From the NCBI RefSeq assembly GCF_014207095.1, contig NZ_JACHBG010000014.1, forward strand, positions 1 to 64,000: a stretch of 64,000 nt of DNA, given 5' to 3'. The notes under the pieces are model-generated. The model saw nothing but the letters and a program-made list of their open reading frames with translations. It searched no databases and was not told where the DNA came from. The position numbers were made by a program, and so were the translations under genes. This DNA comes from Martinezella lusitana (lineage in GTDB: Bacteria > Pseudomonadota > Alphaproteobacteria > Rhizobiales > Rhizobiaceae). Of the stretch, positions 25,866 to 34,638 are shown in pieces; the stretch's first letter is position 1, and each line of letters opens with the position of its first letter.

Positions 25866-26672
25866 ATGACGAAAGCGGGCGAAATCCGCACAGGCATTGG
25901 CGGCTGGACTTTTGAGCCTTGGCGCGGGACCTTCTATCCCGATACGCTGAAGCAGAAGGACGAACTCAATTACGCCAGCCGTCAGCTGAGGGTAATCGAG
26001 GTCAATGGCACCTATTACAGTACGCAGAAGCCGGAAGTCTTCGCAAAGTGGGCTGCCGACGTTCCTGACGGGTTTATCTTCTCGCTGAAGGCGACACGCT
26101 TCGTCACCAATCGCCGGGTTCTGTCCGAAGCCGGTGAATCGATGCAGAAGTTTCTGGAATCCGGCATCAGTGAGCTTGGAGATCATCTCGGTCCGCTGCT
26201 CTGGCAGTTCGCGCCGACGAAGAAATTCGACCCGGATGATTTCGAGGCTTTCCTGAAGCTCTTGCCGGCCAAACAGGATGGCCTCGCGCTGAAGCATGTC
26301 GTCGAGGTCCGCCACGATTCCTTCAAGGTGCCGGAGTTCATCGCGCTACTCGAGAAATACAATGTCGCGCCAGTCTGCGCCGAGCATTTCGAGTATCCGA
26401 TGATCGCGGATGTCACCGCCGATTTCGTCTATGCCCGCCTTCAGAAGGGCTCGGACGACATCAAGACCTGCTATCCGGAGAAGGACCTGAAGGCCTGGGC
26501 CGATCGCCTGAGAACATGGGCCGGCGGTAAGGTGCCGGACGATCTGCCGTTGATCGATGCCTCGCGCAAGGTCAAGGCAGAGCCTCGCGATGTCTTTGCC
26601 TTCATGATCCATGAGGGCAAAGTAAACGCACCTCCAGGTGCGATTGCATTGCAGCAAGAGGTCGCAAAGTAA
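25866..26672 (+). CDS. DUF72 family protein (YecE-like)
   Basis: A 268-residue TIM-barrel-type DUF72 protein of unknown biochemical function. The family start TGIGGWTFEPWRGTFYPDTL, the ELNYASRQLRVIEVNGTYYS block and the late DVFAFMIHEGKVNAPPGA segment are clear. Three in-frame ATGs (25842, 25854, 25866) are created by a 12-base tandem repeat of ATGGAGGAGAGM. The third follows GGAGG at the best spacing and fits the family start. It lies 44 bases downstream of uvrA and nearly abuts nnr. Confidence 0.88.
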   Translation: MTKAGEIRTGIGGWTFEPWRGTFYPDTLKQKDELNYASRQLRVIEVNGTYYSTQKPEVFAKWAADVPDGFIFSLKATRFVTNRRVLSEAGESMQKFLESGISELGDHLGPLLWQFAPTKKFDPDDFEAFLKLLPAKQDGLALKHVVEVRHDSFKVPEFIALLEKYNVAPVCAEHFEYPMIADVTADFVYARLQKGSDDIKTCYPEKDLKAWADRLRTWAGGKVPDDLPLIDASRKVKAEPRDVFAFMIHEGKVNAPPGAIALQQEVAK

Positions 26673-26675
26673 CGA

Positions 26676-28148
26676 CTAAAGCGGCTTGACGCTGGCGACG
26701 AGATCTTCTGCCGTCAGCCCTTTGCCGGCATGCTGGCCAGCGAGCCCATGCAGCCACACGCCAGCGGCGGCGGCTTCAAATGCCGGCGCCCCTTGCGTCA
26801 TAAGACCGCCGACAATGCCGGCCAGAACGTCGCCGGAGCCGGCTGTGGCAAGCCAAGGCGGTGCGTTGGCATTGATCAGCGCGCGTCCGTCCGGCGCGGC
26901 AATGACGCTATCGGCGCCCTTATAGATGATGGCGGCATGGGCGCGAGCCGCAGCTGCCCTCGCCTTGTCGACCTTGTTCAAGCTGGCATCGGCGGCGATA
27001 TCGGGAAAAAGTCTCCCGAACTCGCCCTCATGCGGCGTCAGAACCAATCGCGTCGGCCCCGCGGCGAAGGCATCGAAAAGCCGTTGCGGCTCATCGCGAA
27101 ACGAGGTGATGCCATCCGCATCCAGCACCAGATGACGGTCGGCAAGCGCAAGGCAGAATTGGCAAGCCTTCTCGCCGGCGCCAAACCCAGGCCCGAGAAT
27201 GAAGGTCGAAAGGCGTTGATCGGCAAGCCACGCCCGCAGCGACGCCTCATCGTCAACGGCATGCAGCATGATCGCTGTGAGCGAGCCGGCATTGACGGCC
27301 ATAGCCTCCGGCGGCGAGGCGATGGTGACAAGGCCTGCTCCGGCCTTCAGCCCGGCCATGGCGGACATGCGCGCCGCACCCGTCGCGTTCGGCCCGCCGG
27401 AAAAGACGACCAGGTGACCGCGCTTGTATTTGTGCGTGTCGGCGCCCGCCGACGGTATCTTTGCCTGCCATTGCATCGGCGTGTTTTCACCGATCAGGTT
27501 ATCAGCATGGGCGCGGACGATGCGGGCGGGAATGCCGATGTCGAAGACTTCCAGTTCGCCGCAGAGGTCGCGGCCGGGCAGCAGGATGTGGCCCGGCTTG
27601 CGCGCCATGAAAGTCACGGTACGCTTTGCACGAAAGGCGGCTCCCAGGATCTGGCCGCTTGCCCCATCAAGACCGGAGGGCAAATCGATGGCGATGACCG
27701 GAATATCCGCCTCGCCGACACGCACGATCACTGCTTCGACTTCGGCCGGAACCGGACGAGACAGACCCGCGCCGAAGATGGCATCGATGACGACGTCGCC
27801 CGCACGCGGCACGTATTGGGCAATCGCCTCTCCTTTGACCGGGCAATCGGCAAAGGCGCGCGCCGCGTCGCCCTTCAGCCGCATCGACTCACCCAGATGG
27901 AAGAGTTTTACGCTGGCTCCCGATTGCTGCAATGCACGTGCCGTGACATAGCCGTCGCCACCATTGTTGCCCGGCCCACAGAGAACAACAAACCGTAATG
28001 CTCCGGGGAAATGTCGAAGCGCGCTTGCGGCGACAGCCTGCCCGGCCCTTTCCATGAGCCCATAGGAGTCGATGGAGGAAGCGGCGGCGTCCCTATCGAC
28101 TGCAGTCATGTCGTCTGGGGAAAGGAGCAGATCGGCGAGCGGTACCAT
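26676..28148 (-). CDS. nnr: bifunctional NAD(P)H-hydrate epimerase / dehydratase
   Basis: Repairs hydrated NAD(P)H. The N-terminal YjeF epimerase domain shows GPGNNGGDGYVTARAL; the C-terminal ADP-dependent dehydratase domain shows TPHEGEFGRLF and the nucleotide-site signature ATAGSGDVLAGIVGGLM. With the ATG at 28148 it is 490 residues, usual for the fused enzyme. ATGs at 28151 and 28160 and a longer frame to 28247 are alternatives, none with a strong SD. It is divergent from glnB and converges with DUF72, three bases separating the two stops. Confidence 0.93.
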   Translation of the reverse strand: MVPLADLLLSPDDMTAVDRDAAASSIDSYGLMERAGQAVAASALRHFPGALRFVVLCGPGNNGGDGYVTARALQQSGASVKLFHLGESMRLKGDAARAFADCPVKGEAIAQYVPRAGDVVIDAIFGAGLSRPVPAEVEAVIVRVGEADIPVIAIDLPSGLDGASGQILGAAFRAKRTVTFMARKPGHILLPGRDLCGELEVFDIGIPARIVRAHADNLIGENTPMQWQAKIPSAGADTHKYKRGHLVVFSGGPNATGAARMSAMAGLKAGAGLVTIASPPEAMAVNAGSLTAIMLHAVDDEASLRAWLADQRLSTFILGPGFGAGEKACQFCLALADRHLVLDADGITSFRDEPQRLFDAFAAGPTRLVLTPHEGEFGRLFPDIAADASLNKVDKARAAAARAHAAIIYKGADSVIAAPDGRALINANAPPWLATAGSGDVLAGIVGGLMTQGAPAFEAAAAGVWLHGLAGQHAGKGLTAEDLVASVKPL

Positions 28149-28498
28149 CATGGGAAACATTATAGATGCGAAATCTGCCTGAAAAACAACCGCTATTCCG
28201 GCAGTGTATTTGATCAATAAATATGCATTTGCATAGCGATTGAACAAAGTCGCCCAAAGCCTTGTACAAGCACGAATATGACGCAGACCGCACTTTTTTG
28301 CGAAATTTTACTTATCCAGCCCATTTCGACGCGAAATCGCTTCCATTTTTCCGAAAAATCCTCATCAATTCATCGTCTCGGTGCGAATTCGCCGGGATTT
28401 TTTACGGAGGTCGTTCCCCAATTGGCACGATACGTGCATACGTTGGTCGAGCGGGGAGTAGTCCTGCTGTAACAGGAGAAGCGGAGAGACATTTTCTC
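28149..28498. other. nnr-glnB divergent regulatory region
   Basis: About 350 bases, AT-richer than the flanks. It contains a 10-bp palindrome CTTGTACAAG at 28261-28270, a run of A/T-rich tracts and the glnB sigma-54 promoter at 28423. No convincing NtrC dyad (GCAC-N8-GTGC) was found by eye, although partial half-sites occur near 28290 and 28381. Confidence 0.6.
28423..28438 (+). promoter_or_regulatory. sigma-54 (RpoN) promoter of glnBA
   Basis: TGGCACGATACGTGCA has the invariant GG and GC doublets exactly ten bases apart; it departs from the -24/-12 consensus only at the T of TTGC. It lies about 60 bases before the glnB ATG. Nitrogen-limitation control through NtrC is the usual partner, an inference from the family. 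Confidence 0.85.
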
Positions 28499-28837
28499 AT
28501 GAAAAAGATCGAAGCGATCATCAAGCCCTTCAAGCTCGACGAAGTGAAGGAAGCCCTTCAGGAAGTCGGCCTGCAGGGTATCACCGTCACGGAAGCGAAG
28601 GGCTTCGGTCGTCAAAAGGGCCACACGGAGCTTTACCGTGGTGCCGAATATGTCGTCGACTTCCTGCCGAAGGTGAAGGTCGAAGTCGTGCTGGCAGATG
28701 AAAATGCGGAGGCGGTGATCGACGCTATTCGCAAGGCCGCGCAAACAGGCCGTATCGGCGACGGAAAGATTTTCGTCTCCAATGTGGAGGAAGTCATCCG
28801 AATCCGTACCGGTGAAACGGGCATCGACGCCATCTAA
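28499..28837 (+). CDS. glnB: PII nitrogen regulatory protein
   Basis: Signal protein that integrates glutamine and 2-oxoglutarate/ATP status and controls adenylylation of glutamine synthetase and NtrB/NtrC. The 112-residue length is exact for GlnB. The T-loop contains the uridylylated tyrosine Tyr51 (RGAEYVV), and the C-terminal signature KIFVSNVEEVIRIRTGE is present. It is transcribed from the sigma-54 promoter at 28423, with glnA starting 60 bases downstream. There is no amtB next to it, which distinguishes it from glnK. Confidence 0.97.
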   Translation: MKKIEAIIKPFKLDEVKEALQEVGLQGITVTEAKGFGRQKGHTELYRGAEYVVDFLPKVKVEVVLADENAEAVIDAIRKAAQTGRIGDGKIFVSNVEEVIRIRTGETGIDAI

Positions 28838-28897
28838 CCCGCCCGGCCCTCGCGGCCGAGGTTCGTAATCGTCATCTAAGTCAAGGGAAGCAGTTTA

Positions 28898-30307
28898 ATG
28901 ACGACCGCAAGCGATATTCTGAAGCAAATCAAGGACAACGACGTCAAGTTCGTTGACCTGCGTTTCACCGACCCGAAGGGCAAGCTTCAGCACCTCACCA
29001 TGGACGTGATCTGCGTCGACGAAGACATGTTCGCAGATGGCGTCATGTTCGATGGCTCCTCGATTGGCGGCTGGAAGGCCATCAACGAGTCCGACATGGT
29101 GCTGATGCCCGATCCGGACACTGTCCACATGGATCCGTTCTTCGCACAGTCCACCATGGTCATCCTCTGCGACATTCTCGATCCCGTCTCCGGCGAAGCC
29201 TATAACCGCGATCCGCGCGGCACTGCCAAGAAGGCCGAAGCCTATCTGAAGGCCTCCGGCATCGGCGACACCGCCTTCTTCGGCCCGGAAGCCGAATTCT
29301 TCGTCTTCGACGACGTCAAGTATAAGGCCGATCCGTACAACACCGGCTTCAAGCTCGATTCCAGCGAACTGCCGTCCAACGACGACACCGACTACGAGAC
29401 CGGCAACCTCGGCCATCGTCCGCGCGTCAAGGGTGGCTACTTCCCGGTTCCGCCGATCGACAGCTGCCAGGACATGCGTTCGGAAATGCTGACGGTTCTC
29501 ACAGAAATGGGCGTCACCGTAGAAAAGCATCACCACGAAGTTGCGGCCGCCCAACACGAACTCGGCATCAAGTTCGACACGCTGGTTCGCAGCGCCGACG
29601 GCATGCAGATCTACAAGTACGTCGTGCATCAGGTCGCCAATGCCTACGGCAAGACGGCAACCTTCATGCCGAAGCCGATCTTCGGCGACAACGGCTCGGG
29701 CATGCACGTGCACCAGTCGATCTGGAAGGCCGGCAAGCCGACCTTCGCTGGCGACGAATATGCAGGCCTGTCCGAAAGCTGCCTCTACTACATCGGCGGC
29801 ATCATCAAGCATGCCAAAGCAATCAACGCTTTCACCAACCCGTCGACGAACTCCTACAAGCGTCTCGTCCCGGGCTACGAAGCTCCTGTTCTGCTCGCCT
29901 ACTCCGCTCGCAACCGTTCCGCTTCCTGCCGTATTCCGTTCGGCTCGAACCCGAAGGCCAAGCGCGTCGAAGTCCGCTTCCCTGACCCGACCGCCAACCC
30001 CTATCTCGGCTTCGCCGCCATGCTGATGGCCGGCCTCGACGGCATCAAGAACAAGATCCATCCTGGCAAGGCCATGGACAAGGACCTGTACGACCTGCCG
30101 CCGAAGGAACTGAAGAAGATCCCGACCGTTTGCGGCTCGTTGCGCGAAGCTCTGGAAAGCCTCGACAAGGACCGCAAGTTCCTGACCGCCGGCGGCGTCT
30201 TCGACGACGACCAGATCGATTCCTTCATCGAACTGAAGATGCAGGAAGTCATGCGTTATGAAATGACCCCGCATCCGGTCGAATACGACATGTATTATTC
30301 GGTCTGA
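28898..30307 (+). CDS. glnA: glutamine synthetase type I
   Basis: Condenses glutamate and ammonia to glutamine with ATP. At 469 residues it is standard GSI-beta length. The adenylylation target is Tyr398 in DLYDLPP, so activity can be switched by GlnE. Metal and substrate blocks such as FDGSSIGGW, GPEAEFFVFD, NGSGMHVHQSIW and NPSTNSYKRLVPG are intact. It forms the glnBA operon with PII and ends at a strong terminator. Confidence 0.98.
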   Translation: MTTASDILKQIKDNDVKFVDLRFTDPKGKLQHLTMDVICVDEDMFADGVMFDGSSIGGWKAINESDMVLMPDPDTVHMDPFFAQSTMVILCDILDPVSGEAYNRDPRGTAKKAEAYLKASGIGDTAFFGPEAEFFVFDDVKYKADPYNTGFKLDSSELPSNDDTDYETGNLGHRPRVKGGYFPVPPIDSCQDMRSEMLTVLTEMGVTVEKHHHEVAAAQHELGIKFDTLVRSADGMQIYKYVVHQVANAYGKTATFMPKPIFGDNGSGMHVHQSIWKAGKPTFAGDEYAGLSESCLYYIGGIIKHAKAINAFTNPSTNSYKRLVPGYEAPVLLAYSARNRSASCRIPFGSNPKAKRVEVRFPDPTANPYLGFAAMLMAGLDGIKNKIHPGKAMDKDLYDLPPKELKKIPTVCGSLREALESLDKDRKFLTAGGVFDDDQIDSFIELKMQEVMRYEMTPHPVEYDMYYSV

Positions 30308-30317
30308 TACGAGACAC

Positions 30318-30347
30318 GAAAGCCCCGGCTCGCCCGGGGCTTTCTTT
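30318..30347 (+). terminator. glnBA operon terminator
   Basis: An 11-bp perfect stem (30318-30328 with 30334-30344), loop CTCGC, running into TTTCTTT, ten bases after the glnA stop. Confidence 0.92.
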
Positions 30348-30523
30348 ATAGTAGAGATGCAGTCGGCGGGAATGCCGCAATTGGCAGTTTTGCCGATGGA
30401 TTACCGTTCGACGTTTGGAGTAAAAACCAAACAGAATGTGACAGTTCAATGAAGCAATACGGGTAAAATCCTTGATTTCAGTGGGGAAAGGCACCACATC
30501 ATCAAGTGAAAGGAAGTCGTGCC

Positions 30524-30853
30524 ATGAAACAACGAAACGCAAAATTCAATATTGGCGACGTGGTTCGACACCGGAGTTTCCCCTTCCGCGGTGTCATCTT
30601 CGATGTCGATCCGGAATTCGCAAATACAGAAGAATGGTGGAACTCCATCCCGGTCGAAGTGCGGCCCAGCAAGGACCAACCATTCTACCATCTTCTCGCC
30701 GAAAACGACGAGACGGAGTATGTCGCCTACGTATCGGAACAGAACCTGGTCAGCGATGAGAGCGGCGTTCCGCTCCGCAACCCTCAGGTCGCCCAGATTT
30801 TCGACCAGGCGCCTACCGGCCAGCTCAAGCCCAAGATGAGCCTCGCCCACTAA
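30524..30853 (+). CDS. hspQ: heat shock protein HspQ
   Basis: Small hemimethylated-DNA-binding/HspQ-domain protein (PF08755) of 109 residues. In enterobacteria it acts as a specificity-enhancing factor for Lon and affects DnaA stability; that role is inherited here by family only. Core motifs are FNIGDVVRHRSFPFRGVIFDVDPEF, the WW pair in EEWWNSIP and FYHLLAE. The ATG at 30524 has AAAGGAAG upstream; an in-frame start at 30506 is less well placed. A terminator follows at 30880. Confidence 0.92.
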   Translation: MKQRNAKFNIGDVVRHRSFPFRGVIFDVDPEFANTEEWWNSIPVEVRPSKDQPFYHLLAENDETEYVAYVSEQNLVSDESGVPLRNPQVAQIFDQAPTGQLKPKMSLAH

Positions 30854-30879
30854 GCGCAAACGAATCAAGCCATTTTGAA

Positions 30880-30906
30880 GGGAAGGCGCACAACGCCTTC
30901 CCTTTT
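30880..30906 (+). terminator. hspQ terminator
   Basis: A 9-bp perfect stem GGGAAGGCG / CGCCTTCCC (30880-30888, 30894-30902), loop CACAA, then TTTT. Confidence 0.9.
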
Positions 30907-30936
30907 CATTTGCGGCCCTCACAGAACGGCCAGAAA

Positions 30937-30966
30937 GAAAAAGCCCGGATCGCTCCGGGCTTTTTC
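30937..30966. terminator. bidirectional terminator, mainly for ialB
   Basis: A 12-bp stem (30937-30948 with 30955-30966) with A-run on one side and T-run on the other. It serves the minus-strand ialB gene (stop 24 bases away) and backs up the hspQ terminator. Confidence 0.88.
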
Positions 30967-30990
30967 TTTGATAGGACTGATCCGAGCGGC

Positions 30991-31650
30991 TTACTGCTGC
31001 TTGGCGGCCTTCTGAGCGTCTTCGAGCTTCTTGCGAGCTTCTTCGGCCTTCTTTTGCATGCTGTCCTGCAGGCTCTTCTGGCTTTCAGCAAGCTTGCTGT
31101 CGGAGATTGCCGGACCGTCGAAAGCTGCGGCAAAGCCGGTCAGCGAGATCTTGATCGGGTTCGGCGCACGACGGAAGTTGATCGAGGTAAAGGTTACGTC
31201 CGTACCCTTCTTCAACGAAGCAACCATTGCGTCGGTTACAGGAATTTCCGCAGTGCACTTGTCCGGAAGGCAGACGGCGTAATCGAGCTTCTGGCCCTTG
31301 CCGCCATCGACCTGCATGGTGATGCCGGGCGGGATCAGGCGAGCCGTCGGGACGGAAATCTGAAGGATCTTGCGGTTGACCTTGCCATCGACGGAGATGA
31401 GGCCGACAGCCGTTACCAGCTGGCCATTGTTGGCCATGATCAGGTTCTGCACGATGCAGATATCGGCATCGTCCTGCTTGGCGCAGGTCTTGTACCAGCC
31501 GAGACGCGGCTGGTTGGGATCGCCACCACCATCGGCAGGAGCTGCGTTGGACGCATCCTGAGCGAAAGCAGCTGCCGGCATAGCCGCGCCGATCATGAGA
31601 GCCAGAGCAGAGAGACCTGCCCGCATTTTGTTGTCAGTCTTGAACATCAT
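30991..31650 (-). CDS. invasion-associated locus B (IalB) family protein
   Basis: A 219-residue exported protein of the IalB family (PF06776), named for Bartonella erythrocyte invasion but widespread in Rhizobiales. A signal peptide precedes AAAFAQDASN. The domain includes LGWYKTCAKQDDADICIVQ with paired cysteines, and VCLPDKCTAEIPV with a second cysteine pair, suggesting two disulfides. The C-terminal 35 residues form a charged alpha-helix rich in Lys, Glu and Ala. The ATG at 31650 lies ten bases after GGAGG; the frame extends further without an SD. Confidence 0.87.
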   Translation of the reverse strand: MMFKTDNKMRAGLSALALMIGAAMPAAAFAQDASNAAPADGGGDPNQPRLGWYKTCAKQDDADICIVQNLIMANNGQLVTAVGLISVDGKVNRKILQISVPTARLIPPGITMQVDGGKGQKLDYAVCLPDKCTAEIPVTDAMVASLKKGTDVTFTSINFRRAPNPIKISLTGFAAAFDGPAISDSKLAESQKSLQDSMQKKAEEARKKLEDAQKAAKQQ

Positions 31651-31915
31651 AGCGAAACCGCCTCCTGAAATCCGCTGCGGGACGACAGCGCGCCGTCCCA
31701 TGCAATTCGGGTCAAACCGTCGTCCACCTGTCGAATGAATAAGGCAAATACATGACCCGAGAAACCCGGCACCCCTGTTACATCGCACCGGCACGGATAT
31801 CCAGCTTTTCTTTGGTCTTTTCTGTTGAGTCTCAAGAATTCCGCAGTCGCGTGTTGAATTCGGCACGCTCATGATAAGGTTCGGGCGAATCGTACCCCTT
31901 ACCGGAAAGGATGCC

Positions 31916-33727
31916 ATGCAAGCGCTCCGGATCGCTGTTTTCCTGTTCTTCGCAACATTGTGCAATGCCGCCGCGGCACAGCCGCTTTATAGCATCGCCA
32001 TGCACGGAGATCCGGCGCTGCCGGCCGACTTCAAGCATTTTCCCTACGTCAATCCGGATGTCAAAAAGGGCGGCCGCATCAATTATGGTGTCGTCGGCAC
32101 GTTCGACAATCTCAATCCCTTCATCCTGAAGAGCATGCGCACGACGGCGCGCGGCATGTGGGATCCGGAATACGGCAATCTCGTCTACGATTCTCTCATG
32201 GTGCGCTCAAGCGACGAGCCCTTCACGCTCTACGGGCTGCTGGCGCAAACGGTCGAGTGGGACGACAGCCGGAGCTACATCCAATTCAATCTCAATCCGA
32301 AGGCTAAATGGTCGGACGGACAGCCTGTGACGCCGGACGATGTGATCTTCACTTTCCAGCTCCTGCGTGACAAGGGTCGCCCCAATTTTTCGAAACCGCT
32401 GAAAACGGTCAGCAAAATAGAAAAGGTCGGCGAACACAGCGTGCTGATCCATTTCAACGAGGAAGCCGATCGCGAAACACCACTAATCGTCGCCATGTTT
32501 CCGATCTTGCCGAAACATGTCATCGATGTAGATAGTTTCGAGCGCACCACGCTCGACATCCCCGTCGGCTCAGGCCCTTACCGGGTGAAAAGCATCGATC
32601 CCGGCCTGCGCATCGTCTTTGAGAGCGATCCCAACTATTGGGGCAAGGATCTGCCCTCCAAGATCGGCTTCGACAATTACGACGAGATTGCGGTCAATTA
32701 TTTCCTGCAGGACACCGCGCTGTTCGAGTCCTTCAAGAAAGGCGATATCGATATTTATCCGGACGGCAGCCCCGGTCACTGGCGGCAGGCCTACAATTTT
32801 CCGGCTGTCGATTCGGGAGCGGTCGTCAAGGAGACGTTCACGCCGAAAAAACCAAGTGGCATGCTCGGCTTCGTCTTCAATACGCGCCGACCGATCTTCG
32901 CGGACAAAAAGGTTCGGGAGGGGCTGACGCTCGCTTTCGACTTCGAATGGCTCAATCGCAGCCTGTTTTCCAGCGCCTATACGCGCACGCAAAGCTATTG
33001 GCAGAATTCCGACCTGTCATCCTTCGGCGTTGCTGCAGATGCGCGTGAGCTCACTATGCTCGGCCCTATCAAGGATCGTATCGACCCGGATGTGCTTGAT
33101 GGCAGCTACAAGCTGCCCGTCAGCAACGGTTCGGGCCGCGATCGCTCCATCCTGCGCGAGACAGTGAAGCTGCTGAAGGAAGCCGGCTACACGATCCAGG
33201 GAGAGAAAATGGTCGACAAGACCGGCCGGCAGCTCAGCTTCGAGATATTGACGCAGAACCCTGAACAGGAGCGTTTGGCGTTTCCCTATCGCCGATCCCT
33301 GGCGCTGCTCGGCATCGCGGTCACCATCCGTACGGTGGATGATTCGCAATATCAGCTGAGGACGAGCAACTACGACTACGACATGCTGATCAAATCCTAC
33401 CCCTCGTCGCTATCGCCGGGGATCGAGCAGGTCGGACGCTGGGGCTCCGTTGCCGCAAAGACGCCGGGCTACAACAATTTCGCCGGCGTTGCCGATCCCG
33501 ATCTCGATACATTGATCGATCACTTCCTCACGGCACATTCATCCGACGACTTCCGTGACGCCGTGCGATCTTTCGATCGTTTCCTGATCTCGGGTTATTA
33601 TGTCGTGCCGCTCTATCACATCGCCCAGCAATGGGTGGCGCGCCGAAGCCACATCGGCCATCCCGACACATTGCCGCTCTATGGCTACTATCTGCCGACC
33701 TGGTGGGACGCGTCCGCACAAAAATAG
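31916..33727 (+). CDS. extracellular solute-binding protein family 5 (YejA-like)
   Basis: Periplasmic binding protein of a peptide-type ABC importer, 603 residues, with a signal peptide ending CNAAAAQ. The family block AKWSDGQPVTPDDVIFTFQLL is clear, followed by DIPVGSGPYRVKSID and late GYYVVPLYHIAQQWVARR. Overall it resembles YejA-class binding proteins, which take up oligopeptides and microcin C-like compounds. No permease or ATPase gene adjoins it, so it must share a transporter encoded elsewhere. The start has GGAAAGG upstream. Confidence 0.88.
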   Translation: MQALRIAVFLFFATLCNAAAAQPLYSIAMHGDPALPADFKHFPYVNPDVKKGGRINYGVVGTFDNLNPFILKSMRTTARGMWDPEYGNLVYDSLMVRSSDEPFTLYGLLAQTVEWDDSRSYIQFNLNPKAKWSDGQPVTPDDVIFTFQLLRDKGRPNFSKPLKTVSKIEKVGEHSVLIHFNEEADRETPLIVAMFPILPKHVIDVDSFERTTLDIPVGSGPYRVKSIDPGLRIVFESDPNYWGKDLPSKIGFDNYDEIAVNYFLQDTALFESFKKGDIDIYPDGSPGHWRQAYNFPAVDSGAVVKETFTPKKPSGMLGFVFNTRRPIFADKKVREGLTLAFDFEWLNRSLFSSAYTRTQSYWQNSDLSSFGVAADARELTMLGPIKDRIDPDVLDGSYKLPVSNGSGRDRSILRETVKLLKEAGYTIQGEKMVDKTGRQLSFEILTQNPEQERLAFPYRRSLALLGIAVTIRTVDDSQYQLRTSNYDYDMLIKSYPSSLSPGIEQVGRWGSVAAKTPGYNNFAGVADPDLDTLIDHFLTAHSSDDFRDAVRSFDRFLISGYYVVPLYHIAQQWVARRSHIGHPDTLPLYGYYLPTWWDASAQK

Positions 33728-33826
33728 GCGTTGCGTCGATAACGGTTCCCTTTCGGTAACCGGTTGAAGCCGTCGGCGCAAAGGCCTAGATGGTGGGGAC
33801 AAACTGGAAATCGAAAGGAAAGAACC

Positions 33827-34498
33827 ATGGAACGCATTACGATCGACATCGTCTCGGACGTCGTCTGCCCATGGTGCTATCTCGGCAAGGCCCGGCTGGA
33901 GCTGGCGATTGCCGAGGTGCAGGATGAAGTGGGCGTCGATCTCAACTGGCGCCCCTATCGCCTGAACCCGGACTATCCGCCCGAAGGCGTCGACCAGAAG
34001 AAGGCGCTGGAGCAAAAGCTCGGCGGCGCGGAGCGTGTTGCGCAAGGACACAAGATGCTGACGGACCTTGGCCGGGAAGTAGGAATCAAGTTCGATTTCG
34101 ACGCCATCAAGATCGGCCCCAACACACTCGACGCGCATCGCCTCATTCATTGGGCCGTGACCGAGAGCCGCGAGAAGCAGGACAAGGTCGTCGATGCGCT
34201 GTTCAAGGCCAATTTCGAAGAAGGCCGCAACGTCGGCGACCACGCAGTTTTGCTCGATATCGCCGAAAAGGCAGGCCTCGACCGCTCCGTCATCGCAACG
34301 CTGCTTGCCTCGGATGCCGACCGCAACCTCATTATCGGCGAGATCGAGGCAGCTCAAAAGATCGGGGTCACCGGCGTCCCCTTCTTTATCTTCGACCAAC
34401 AATATGCCGTAAGCGGCGCTCAGACGCCGGATGTGCTGGCCGGCGCGTTGCGCGATATTGCCAAGATGAAGGCCGAAGCTCGGGCCGGGATGAATTGA
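33827..34498 (+). CDS. DsbA family oxidoreductase (FrnE-like)
   Basis: A 223-residue thioredoxin-fold protein with the CPWC active-site motif (residues 13-16) and a large helical insertion. The C-terminal cis-Pro loop region is GVTGVPFFIFDQQYAVSGAQ. It has no signal peptide, placing it in the cytoplasm like FrnE/polyketide-type DsbA relatives. The ATG at 33827 follows GAAAGGAAAG, a strong SD. Confidence 0.92.
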   Translation: MERITIDIVSDVVCPWCYLGKARLELAIAEVQDEVGVDLNWRPYRLNPDYPPEGVDQKKALEQKLGGAERVAQGHKMLTDLGREVGIKFDFDAIKIGPNTLDAHRLIHWAVTESREKQDKVVDALFKANFEEGRNVGDHAVLLDIAEKAGLDRSVIATLLASDADRNLIIGEIEAAQKIGVTGVPFFIFDQQYAVSGAQTPDVLAGALRDIAKMKAEARAGMN

Positions 34499-34638
34499 CC
34501 GGCGGTCGGTGACAGCTTGATTGCACAAAGGAGACCGCCGACCTTACCTGCCGGATAAGTGCAGCACTGCTCGCGGTCGTTGCGGCATAGACAAAAATCT
34601 CTATTTTGCATCATCGACTCAGCCACTGGATTTCGACG

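Noticed and set aside
26730..27998. 422-codon plus-strand frame opposite nnr
   Set aside because: Antisense to both nnr domains, whose motifs are intact on the minus strand.
28280..28400. NtrC binding dyads upstream of glnB
   Set aside because: Only partial GCAC/GTGC half-sites with wrong spacing were seen; the consensus GCAC-N8-GTGC is not present.
28895..30274. Long minus-strand open frame opposite glnA (459 codons)
   Set aside because: It is the antisense shadow of glnA, produced by strong codon bias; it is rich in Val, Gly and Arg without domain-like patterns and has no SD.
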